Positions 46,439-56,690 of a stretch of 64,000 nucleotides of DNA are shown here, piece by piece. A program made the translations under genes and the position numbers. The notes beneath the pieces are model-generated. The model was not told where the DNA came from and ran no database searches. It saw only the letters and a list, made by a program, of their open reading frames with translations. This stretch comes from Craterostigma plantagineum (lineage: Eukaryota; Streptophyta; Magnoliopsida; Lamiales; Linderniaceae): NCBI GenBank assembly GCA_027422505.1, contig JAPQWV010001364.1, forward strand, positions 1 to 64,000. Reading direction: 5' to 3'. Each line of letters starts with the position of its first letter. Positions within the stretch are counted from its first letter, which is position 1.

Positions 46439-46993
46439 TAGGGCTGTAAATGAGCCGAGCTCGAGCCGAGTTCGGCTCATTTTCTGGGAGCCGAGCTCGA
46501 GCTCGAGCTCGTCGAGCTTTTCAGCTCACGGCTCGAGCTCGAGCTTATTTGTAGCTGATGAGCTCGAACTCGAGCACGAGCTCACGAAGCTCGTCGAGCT
46601 CGAGCTCGAGATTAATAAAAAAAAATATTAAATTTATATAAATAATATAAATTAATATAAAAATACAAAATATATATATTTTTAAAAAATTGAGACTTTT
46701 AGTAAAACATTAGTAAAAATAATATAAGTTAATATAAAATTTTTAAAAAAATCGAATTTTTTTAAAAAAATAAAGAATAATATAAGTTATTATTAAAATA
46801 TAAAAATATAAAAACAAAAAAAAAAAGGCCTGTTCGCGAGCTTTCGAGCTACTGGCTCAAGCTCGAGCTCGACTTAAATGAGCTCGAGCTCAACATAAAT
46901 GAGCTCGAGCTCATTTTTGTCGAGCTTGAGCCGAGCTTTTATCAAGCCGGCTCGTCGAGCTCACGAGCCGGCTCGGCTCATCTTTCACGCCTA
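46439..46993. mobile_element. 555-bp hAT MITE with GAGCTCGAGC-type ends
   Basis: Ends TAGGGCTGTAAATGAGCC and GGCTCATCTTTCACGCCTA, with an exact 8-bp target duplication GCTGCAAA at 46431-46438 and 46994-47001. The termini are packed with GAGCTCGAGCTC palindromes; the core is AT-rich. Confidence 0.94.
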
Positions 46994-47078
46994 GCTGCAA
47001 ATATTTATCACTTTTCATCGACGAGCCGGCTCGGCTCATCTTTCACGCCTAGCTGCAAATATTTATCACTTTTCATCG
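46963..47078. repeat. 58-bp tandem duplication across the hAT MITE end
   Basis: 46963-47020 is repeated exactly at 47021-47078. The unit holds the last 31 bases of the MITE, its target duplication and 19 bases of flank, so the duplication arose after insertion. Confidence 0.9.
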
Positions 47079-47703
47079 TTCATATGGATCTACGTCCATC
47101 TTCTCTTGTGGGCCACCCAAATATGCACTTTTAGGTCATTTATTCCAAAACCATATATTTGAAAAGAGACTTTATACATGCTACTACAAGCAAGAGGCGA
47201 CGCATATAGGTAGAACTACGAAATATATACCTATATATTCCACAAATTGCAAATACAAAGAAGAAAATCTATCTAGTTTATTATGGTAGAGCACCACATA
47301 TTAATTATGTGGTGTGTCAATTTCATGTTATTAATTTAAACACTATTATAATAAACGTGACACCACGAATCATCTTAAGTACAATTTGTCAGTAAAATAC
47401 TAAAATGTTTTAAAGTTATACTATTTAAATAATATATTCAATGATATATTTAATTTTTTTTATAGTATAAGATGTATCGAATGTGCTAAATCGCTAGTAC
47501 TATAGCATGTCACAATCTTGTTGAACAAATGATAACCGTCCCCAACTAAACAAGATTCAATTATTTAACCATCTCCATAACAATCTTCATAAATTTCATC
47601 ACCACGTCCCTTTCCTTTCAGACATCGAAATCATCTACAAAACCAAATTAAAAAAAAAGAAAAACTTACTTCCTCAACATAAAACACACGCATAATTTCT
47701 TCT
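47079..47703. other. Intergenic DNA upstream of the metalloproteinase
   Basis: AT-rich and non-coding; the last part is the likely promoter. No element with clear ends. Confidence 0.45.
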
Positions 47704-49644
47704 ATGAACAATAATCAAATGAGACTTACAATACTCTTCATAACGTACATCTTATTACATCTCTTCCCAATTACAACATCTACAATAACAACACCCAATG
47801 TCCACAACAACGCCACGTGGCACAATTTCATTGGTTTACTCGACCTCGAAAAAGGCCGCCAACTCGCCGGAGTCTCCGACCTCAAATCCTACTTCCAACG
47901 CTTCGGATACATCGAAAAGAATAAGTTGAACTTCTCTGATGCCTTCGACGACGAGCTCGAGTCGGCCTTAATCGGATACCAGAAGAACCTCGGGTTGGCC
48001 CCGACGGGAAAATTGGACCAAAAAACCCTCGAGCTCGTCGTCACGCCGCGCTGCGGAATGGCCGATGATTTTTCCCCGTCTCTCGAGAACGGCGTTCGCC
48101 TCACGCGCCGATTCGCGTATTTTCCCGGGGAGCCGCGGTGGCGCACTGACGGACCGTCGACGTCGAATTTCACACTTACGTATGCTTTTTCGAACGCGAT
48201 AGGCTACGTTGGGGAGGAGGACGTCAGGGCGGCCTTTCAGTCCGCCTTCTCGCGGTGGTCAGAGGTGATTCCGGTGAGCTTCACGGAGGTCGATGGCGAG
48301 TCCTCTGCTACGGACGTGAAGATAGGGTGGTATGTGCTTTTATTGTTTAAATAGCGAAGTATAGCGCATTTTAGTGGAAAAATGCGTTAAAGCTTTTTTA
48401 TTTGCAGCGCAAGTATTTTTTAGTATTGGCGTAAATAGCACGCTAATTTGCTAATATCGAGTGGCACATTATTATTACTAGTATGTTTTGCACATCTAAT
48501 TTATGTGCAAATATATTTAATAATTTTATATTATTAATTAAGTGTATTAGAAAATAATATTTTAAATTAAAGATATAATTGTAATAAAATAAAATATTAT
48601 GGGTAAAATAATTGTGAGTCCAGTTGACAATTTTTAGACCCCCTAGACTCTTTATATAAGAGTATAGATTATTATTATTATTATTATTATTATTAATATT
48701 ATTATTGTTTTTATTATTAGTAGTAGTAAGTAGTATTTTAAAGACCTAAGACAAGAGAGAAACTCAAAACTCAATAGCCTTTGAGCGTATGACACACACG
48801 TCGAGTGTGTTACTAATGACCAAGGGCAAGTGCCATGTGAACATATCGAAATTCACTAACTAGTAACGACAACCATCATAGAGATTTAGACCATTTAGGC
48901 CATGCCATTGGGATTCTCACGCCATAATATTTTCTTTGAGTTGTGTGTGATACTATCTGAATGTTATTTCTTAGACTAGTTGTCTACTCCCTACTATTTC
49001 ACCTTTTTTGCTTGTATGGTTATATACTATATGTTTTGGCCATTAAAACTGTCTTGCTCGAAACCTCACGCGATACGCTGCGTAGTATCGAAACTAAAAC
49101 GCGACTGCGCAGTACATGTTTTAAAACACCGGTTGTACAAAAGAAAGCAACTATCGTTCGATTCGCTGTTGCTGAAGACGATTTATTAAATTTCAGGTAC
49201 GGCTTAGACCACGGAGACGGCGAGCCCTTCGACGGAGTTCTCGGAGTCCTGGCACACGCTTTCTCACCGGAGAGCGGGCACCTCCACCTCGACGCTGCGG
49301 AGAGGTGGGCGGTGGACTTCGGGGCGGAGAAATCGGAGGACGCAGTGGACTTGGAGTCTGTGGCGACCCACGAGATAGGGCACGTGTTGGGCCTGGCCCA
49401 CTCGTCGGTCAAGGAGGCCGTAATGTATCCCAGTCTAAGTCCGAGGACTAAGAAAGTGGACTTGTCGAGGGATGACGTGGCAGGCGTGCAGAGTCTATAT
49501 GGACAGAATCCCGAGTATAAGAACGAAGATGCCGGGCTGAATCAGTCTTCGTACACGTCGGAGGGTTGCATTATTGAACGTGGGGTTAGGGCTTTGTTGT
49601 TTAGTTTTGTAGGCATGGTGATGATTTTCTTACGGTGTAGTTAA
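47704..49644 (+). CDS. MMP: Matrix metalloproteinase (matrixin), GPI-type
   Basis: Two exons (47704-48329, 49197-49644) join in frame to 357 residues. Order: signal peptide (about 1-27); peptidoglycan-binding-like prodomain (LKSYFQRFGYI ... LIGYQKNLGLAPTGKLD); cysteine switch PRCGMAD (about 114-120), whose Cys blocks the zinc until activation; catalytic domain with the DHGDGEPFDG calcium/zinc site, HEIGHVLGLAH (about 267-277) and Met-turn VMYP; a tail with a final hydrophobic stretch suggesting a GPI anchor. Plant MMPs cut extracellular proteins. The 867-bp intron between IGW and YGLDHGDG is odd because Arabidopsis MMP genes have none. All catalytic residues are present. Confidence 0.95.
48330..49196 (+). 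other. Unusual intron of the metalloproteinase gene
   Basis: GTATGT donor and TTTCAG acceptor. GGTA occurs at both exon edges (TG|GTA... and CAG|GTA). It contains a Helitron (48478-48668) and an ATT microsatellite (about 48669-48723). Confidence 0.8.
48478..48668 (-). mobile_element. Small Helitron inside the metalloproteinase intron
   Basis: In minus orientation it starts TCTATACTCTTATA and ends with a hairpin TTTGCACATAAATTAGATGTGCAAA-type stem and CTAG. It is flanked by A (48477) and T (48669) and is 191 bp long. Same family as 4687-4879. Confidence 0.75.
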
Positions 49645-50940
49645 TGAGTTATGGTGATATAATAGGGTTGTTACATTTGTTATTTGTTTGGTTATTTTTA
49701 TTTTTTTACGACGATTACGTAAAGAAAAACATGTCTTATGACTTGATTCGTATGAGATCTCGTGGTATTGATTCTTTTGTCTTGCGACTCGAGAGATTCG
49801 AGAGTATCAACTCAATCACTGAGTCTGCACCGCACAATTGACAATTAGGGTGGGAAGCATTACTACTATATATTTGGATATATAGGATTTTTATATTTTT
49901 TGTTTAAATATTTCATTTTTAATTTAATTAAATTCAAATTACATTCCTATGTTAATTATTTTTAATTAGAGAGTAATTATGTGTTGTTTTGAAATAGAAG
50001 TAATAAATAAGTTTGTTGCGCACAATTTAAATTTATTAGTTATGAAATACAATGTGATTGAAACGATAGCTTGTATTAATCAACAAAAGTACATGAGCTA
50101 AATAGCCCAAAAAGGTATCTCCGGTGACATCAGAATCCGGTAGAGAGCAGAGGTCACACATGAGCAAAACACGACAAAGTAACAAAAGCCGACATAAAAC
50201 GAAATAAACATCGAACTTGAACCAAAGAACTATAGAACATACCAAATACAATGTGATTGATAATGCATAAAAATATACTTTAGAAAATAGAAAATATACT
50301 GCAGAACAAACATAATGGCTGTATTTTTGTGTAGTGAGCTGAAGATCCGATACAATGTAAAATAATTACTCTATCTCAAAGTTCCAAACTACACAATGTA
50401 CATTGTATTTAAACCTATATAAAAAATACATGTATTTATAACTTTATATATATATATATATATATATTTTACTCTTCAAAGCTTAATTCCAAAATAAACA
50501 TATAAAGGTATGGGGTGTCTATAACGGCCACATTTGGTCTGTCACTTATTTGCAATTTAGTTCTGTCTTTGTTAATTAATTACTTTAATTATTTTTAAAT
50601 TACTTTCAAATTTTTTATGTACTATTCTTATATCCCTACACATTATTTTTATTTATATAGTAAAACATTATATTATATATATTAAATATTACAAATAATG
50701 CATAGAACATAACTATAAAACGTAATAGTGTACATTAAAAGACTCCCTAGTCCCTACTCTACCTACTCGAATCGTGATCAAGGGAAGTCTCATTCAGTAT
50801 AAAACGGGACGGGTCAGATGGTCAAAATATCCGTTGACCCTTTGAAAAGAACCGCACCGCGACGTTTATGATTATGATCATCCACTTGTCTTTTTCCTTT
50901 CGTTTTTAAGTAAATCACCGCGTCAATGAATTGAAAGCAA
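49645..50940. other. Intergenic DNA between metalloproteinase and DeSI genes
   Basis: AT-rich, with a TA run near 50448-50468. No gene or bounded transposon recognised. Confidence 0.5.
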
Positions 50941-50944
50941 ACTG

Positions 50945-50960
50945 TGAGAGAGAGAGAGAG

Positions 50961-51014
<54 letters not shown>
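50945..51014. repeat. GA microsatellite upstream of the DeSI gene
   Basis: About 35 GA units with one GC interruption near 50962. It lies in or just upstream of the likely 5' leader of the gene starting at 51840. Confidence 0.9.
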
Positions 51015-51016
<2 letters not shown>

Positions 51017-51839
51017 CAGAGACCCACATTCATATTCATCAGCTGCCGGATCTCGCAAGAGGGAACATCCCACAGTGTTGATCTCGACTTCGTCGCCCCT
51101 CGTCTTTGAGGTACGTACGGATTCAAAGTCAACTTTGGTTTTTCCCTCGTACGTCCGTCGCGCCCTTGCTTCCGTTATTGCGCACTTATCATCGATTTAA
51201 TCTCGGGCAGTTGCAGCGATTGTCTCTCCTCTTTTCTCTTTTCGATATCGAGCGCCTTGGCCATTTGTTTCAATCGTGTTTCCGTGTTGCGTGTGAATCG
51301 AATTCGGGATTGAGTATCTGAGATTCGTATTGCTGCTTTGTGGGTGGGACTTTTGATGATCCTTTTGTTATATGTTCGGATAGCTGGTTGAGTTTGCAGG
51401 TCATTCATGAAGTCTAGGTTTTTAGTTTTCCTTTTTTCCTTTCTTTGGTTTAGGTGTTCGATTGTGGGAGACAATTGTTGGATTTTGGCGTGAAAAATGT
51501 CTCTGCGGTCGTAAGAAAAACATTGGAGGTGAGTTGCCCTTTTAAAGATTTTCTTAGGTTTCTGTCACAGTTCTAATTTCCTTCCTTTCCTTTTCTTTGT
51601 TCTCCTTCATTATATCAGCTTTGCTCTCCATCTTATTGTCAATTTCTAAGTTTTGGTATCCGGGATGTTACACTTGACAATTTCTTGTCTGTTTGATTCC
51701 GTTAGGGCATTTTGGATTCCCAGTTGCTACACTGAAGATATAGGATTATCTTAAGAATATATCGTTAGAACTTGGAGTAGAGCACTGATCGGTCAGAACT
51801 ATTATCCCTTTGGAGAATAGCCTTCTTCCTCTGGACACG

Positions 51840-53233
51840 ATGCGTCTGTTCCACTCTCATCAAGCTCAGAAAATTCACCCCTGCAGCATAAGAACTCAGA
51901 GAAAACCCGTGCAACCCTTTACCTAAACGTATATGATCTCACTCCTGTCAACAACTATCTTTATTGGTTTGGTGTTGGAATTTTTCATTCGGGTATTGAA
52001 GGTAAGATGAACTGTTTCATGGTCAAGAAAAGTAACGTTGAGTGATTCTATTTTTTTTCCTCTTCTTTTCGTTTTACTTATTAGTGATGTTTGCCAAAAA
52101 GTACTTCCTGGCATGGATGTTTTAATCAGCACTGTCTGTTTAACTGATGTCGTGATATATTTTTCAATAGTTCATGGAATGGAGTATGGCTTTGGAGCAC
52201 ATGAGTACCCTACTACTGGAGTGTTTGAGGTTGAACCAAGAAGTTGCCCTGGATTTATCTTCAGATCCTCAATTATTTTGGGAAGCACTGAGATGACCCG
52301 TTCTGAACTTCGGTCATTTATGGAGCATCTTTCCAACAGATACCATGGTGATACATACCATTTGATTCACAAGAACTGCAACCATTTTACTGATGATGTG
52401 TGTCAACTTCTCACGGGAAAACCCATACCAGGGTGGGTGAATCGGTTGGCTCGTGTGGGTAAGAAGGATTAACTTCTTTTTCTCCTGCATTTGCACATTG
52501 AATCTGAAACCAGTTCCACACTGTTCTGTTTCTTTGAGCTTTCACTTGAGCTCAAACTTAAGCAATATCAGTGATATAGGATAATGTTGTATTGCACTTA
52601 TGAAGTACATAGTCTTCAACTACTCTATTGATGGGACATCTAGTTCTCCAAGTTAACAAGTTGTACGAACACCGTAAAAACCAGAGAAAATTGAGGTTTC
52701 CTTTCGACTAATTGATTGGGATGTTAATACTCTATTCTGAGTGAGATCTGTGGTAGTTCACACTACAATGCATACTGAGTTTTTGCTCCCCACATCTTTG
52801 TAAACACAGGTAATTTCTGTAGTTGTCTGCTTCCTGAAAGTCTCCAAGCTTCTACTGTCAGACAACTTCCCGAAAATGACACATATTCAGGCAAGTTTTC
52901 TCTTGTTGGCATATTACCCTGTGATTGTATGTGATTCAATAAAAGGGCCCTTGTATAAATGTTTTTACCTCACTCTTGTATGCTTAACTCTTCTTCTTTT
53001 ATGGCAGCTGTTCACTACTTCACTCCCATAATATTTGTTCTGATTTTCTGTTACATCTAAATTTTATTCGACTTTATTTTCAAACAGAAGATGGTAGTGA
53101 TTCTAGTGCATCATTGGCAAGTGGAGATAGTGACGGGGAAATTGACGATCATCACCATCTTCTTACCGCCCCGAACAGCGATGTCGGATATCTAGCTGAT
53201 GAACCAGTGAGGTTTATTACAGCTCATTCATGA
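51840..53233 (+). CDS. DeSI-like (PPPDE) deubiquitinase/deSUMOylase
   Basis: Four coding exons: 51840-52001, 52171-52458, 52810-52890 and 53088-53233, about 225 residues. The PPPDE fold is a permuted papain-like cysteine peptidase acting on ubiquitin or SUMO conjugates. Seen: LYLNVYDLTPVNNYLYWFGVGIFHSG with the catalytic His (about 50); GAHEYPTTGVFEVEPR; NCNHFTDDVC with the catalytic Cys (about 124); LLTGKPIPGWVNRLARVG; a Cys-rich FCSCLLPE; an acidic Ser/Asp tail. The coding sum is 677 bases: one base missing just after the ATG (ATGCG, then TCTGTTCC) puts the rest in frame. The third intron is GC-AG (TCAG|GCAAGT). A 5' leader with an intron is likely (51480-51530). Confidence 0.93.
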
Positions 53234-56200
53234 TCGTCGTCTAACGATGCGTTTGTCCTCTTCTGTTGATCAGCTGATGGATATATAAGCAAATTTCTAT
53301 TGAGAGTGCCTTTTGATTCCTTGGTGTGCTAGCAGAGAGGTAAATTGTAATATGTGTTTCATTTACATATATACTATATTTGCAGCAGTAGGTTCAATCT
53401 TTTCCTTTTCATTTCGTTTCTGTGATAGATTTATTGTTTGACTTGAAGGATAGATACTCTTCTAAGTTTGTGATTGAGGTTTTTTATGCAGATAAGTATT
53501 CTTTTGAATTATGAGGCTTTTGAATGAATCCCTTTTTTGTCATTGAAATATGTGTACTGTGAAATCCCCAAACTCGGATTCGCATGAAAAGTCGAGGGCC
53601 TCAAAGACCTCTTGAAAGTGTAAAGAGATTAAATTATAATCACAATCATCCTTCATATTTAAGTTTATTAAAAGTACATCCTCAAATCATTCTTCTTATA
53701 TGTAGTGTAAAAATTATATTATAGTTCATTAAAATAAATAATTTTAAAATAGAGTTATATATCGAAATTAGTATATTGCACATAGATCGAAGGTGCTTAA
53801 AGTACACTCAAATGTTAATTTTGAAACATGTAATTTATATGCCATTTTTACATCTTAGATTGTAGAATATGGTAAGTTTCTCTAATAAGGACTTTCCAAT
53901 AAGTAAAAAACTCAATATGAACTCGTATAAATTAGTCTATTGTATACAAAACCTCTCTAAACTAATAATATTGGGACCGGTAAATTTTATTAATTTAGAG
54001 AGATATTAATATATCGATAAATTAATTATATTTGATTAAAAGAGAGTTTTTAAATCAGATATCTCGTAGTTCATGTCAATGACGTATTGAATCAAATTAG
54101 ACCATGAATGAGTATATATCCTCATATTTCATGCAACTATATCATCTACACAATAATACTGGTCATTTTATTTGTTGTAATGATCTATCACATATATGAC
54201 ATGGTTGTTGTAGCAAAACTAATGAATATTTTATAATTGCAATATTTTAGCAAATAACCATAATATTTATATTGATAATATTTATGAATTATTAATTTAA
54301 AGTTTAATAGGACCTAATATTTACAAAGGGATTTTTCGAAAAGTTATTATATTATTATCTCATCGAATTTGATGATTTTCTACTAACTGTCACGGACCAG
54401 GGCGTGACATAACGCTCAAGTCGGACCAAAAGATTTTATTATTTAAAGATTTTATTAATTTATAGAGTATTATTTTATGAAGGTTTTACCGTATACAAGA
54501 GGATCAAGCTAAAATCAAATTCATATAGGACTAAATTATCATAAATGTACATGTGAAGTCCAGGTTGTTTCTTTGAGAAACATTTAAATCCACATTACAT
54601 CACATATACAATTACTTAATCTAATTATTTTTGGGGAGCTATCAAAGTCTTAGTCAAATACTTTCATTTCATAATAAAAGGGTATCCGCTCCGCTAGATC
54701 GTTACCAACCCAAATGAACTGAATATAGTATGAACAAAGTCCTAATAAACCGACTCTGTATCTGATTCTTTATTACATAACTGATTCCATATCTATATAT
54801 AAAAAGAAGATATAGTCCATATTAATGATATGCGTAAGTATATATATATATATTTTTCACCTTTAAAAGTACAACCAACGTATGAGCTGTGGTCTGGTCT
54901 CGTTTACTTTTGTAATTGTTATGATCTGTCATAGTTAATATTATCTTGATTTTAGTAATCTGATTCTGAACCTCGATTTACAGACTTAATTACGCAATAA
55001 AATATAAATAAAAGTCTCCCCTATGACCATCTCACTCTAATTAAGGCCTCCAAAGGGGTTTGGTTGAGCCCGTGAATTATAGAATATCTAATCGACTAAA
55101 TCTTTTAATTTAGCCTTGTGACAGTAGATATATATTAATACTTATATATGCGTATGGGATAATGAACAGGGAACTTCGTCGTAATCTACTTTTTTCCGTA
55201 ATGATGGCCTATTACCCTATAAATTTTGTAATAATATCCTACATATTTTCTCATAGCTTAAAACGACGTCGTTTGCTTCTGGAATAGAGATCATAGACTT
55301 GTAAGCCATAGCCTGCATAAAAAACGAAATTGCACGCAATACCAAACCAACCGAAAGTATTAGTATTGTTATCAATTTCTTCCAACTATTAAATACTTGT
55401 GTTTGTTTTTTCTGAAATGTTGTGAACTTTAATGTGTGGTTCTTCATGTATGATAATCAAGTCTTTCATGTCTGATAATCAATTTTAAAATTTCTTTTTT
55501 TTTTCAAGATAAAAATTTTACTTCATCTAGATTCAAATATTATTATTAGTATTATTTTCGCACACAAATATATGTGCTATAAGAAATATCTCTATATTAA
55601 TTGTGAAATAATTAACTAAAAATAAAAGGACAAAGTTAGATTATAAAAAGTATCATTTGGTGAATGATTTTTTCTTTCTATTAGATATTAATTTTTTAAA
55701 TTAATTTATTGACAGACCAAAAAACAGTTTCATAAGCCATGACACTAGATAAAAGAGTATTGATCAGTTAAGTATTTGACGATTCATTAGTTTCTTTGTA
55801 TTGTCCAACTAAAAGCAAAGAATATTTGTCAGATTTTTGCTGGTGGGTAAGTTTGATTACATATATTACGTAATAATTAATCGTGTATTTCAAACTATTA
55901 ATAGGTGAAAACCTCCATTATGCTTAACCTCCATTATGCTTAGCAAAGTGAAATATTGTTTTCAATTTTCCATGTTTCTTTTCTGTTTTTCACAAAATAG
56001 TTTGAAAACCATTTTCGTCTTAGAAGTTTTAAAGGTATGTAAAAACTTTTAGATTTTACTTTATAATTTATTAGGTTTTGACTTGTTTTGGTTGACGAAT
56101 TTGTATTTGTTGGGTGTCAAACCCAAGTCCTAATTGATTTTAGATGAAAACCTCACAAGCTTATATGAGTGGACTGGAAATGGGCCTCAAAACCCTCGGT

Positions 56201-56462
56201 GTCCCAAACGACTTAACCGGTTTAATTTGTCAACTTCCAATTGATCGATCCATTTTTCCGACATCCGATTTTGAAATAAAATCTTATGCAAACTTGAGAA
56301 AATTATTAGTATAACGATATATGTTTCTGTTCATTAAAATCATATGCTTTATTTTTATATCCAATAACAAAAGAAAATATGGGCATTTTATCGCCGTGCG
56401 CGGCTATAAACATCTAGTATATATATATATATATATATATATATAATCACAGTGATGTATCT
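53234..56462. other. 3.2 kb without a supported gene
   Basis: AT-rich. A minus-strand open stretch (55217-55447, 76 codons) has a hydrophobic middle but no family signal. A plus-strand Helitron 3' end appears at about 56390-56417 (GCCGTGCGCGGC hairpin, then CTAG|T) without a visible 5' end, followed by a TA microsatellite (56418-56444). Confidence 0.5.
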
Positions 56463-56666
56463 TGTTGAATTCAGCAAATGACAGAATTTGATAGATGAAA
56501 TTTCCTTTATTACTTCACGCGTTCTGTACAACTGCTGTATATATATACACAACACTTTACAAGCTAAAACGAGCTAAAACAATCTATCTAACTAACTAGC
56601 AAAACTGAGCTGGCGTGGCACATCTGACGTGGCATCAAGGTGGATGATGTTGTTTATAATCCTTCA
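56463..56666 (-). repeat. 3' LTR of the second copia element
   Basis: 204 bp, TGTTGAATTC to ATAATCCTTCA on the plus strand. The partner 5' LTR is not in the window, being beyond the gypsy insertion. Possible left target duplication TATCT at 56458-56462. Confidence 0.7.
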
Positions 56667-56690
56667 ACCCCCCCCCCCCCTCCCTCCCTC
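56667..56690 (-). other. Polypurine tract of the second copia element
   Basis: The minus strand reads GAGGGAGGGA followed by a run of about 14 G, directly before the 3' LTR. Confidence 0.75.

Noticed and set aside
50931..51200. Open frames rich in Arg-Glu or Leu-Ser over the GA microsatellite
   Set aside because: Pure by-product of (GA)n in each frame; the region is upstream leader of the DeSI gene.
55217..55447. 76-codon minus-strand frame with hydrophobic stretch
   Set aside because: No family signal, no splice partners, AT-rich context; likely chance.
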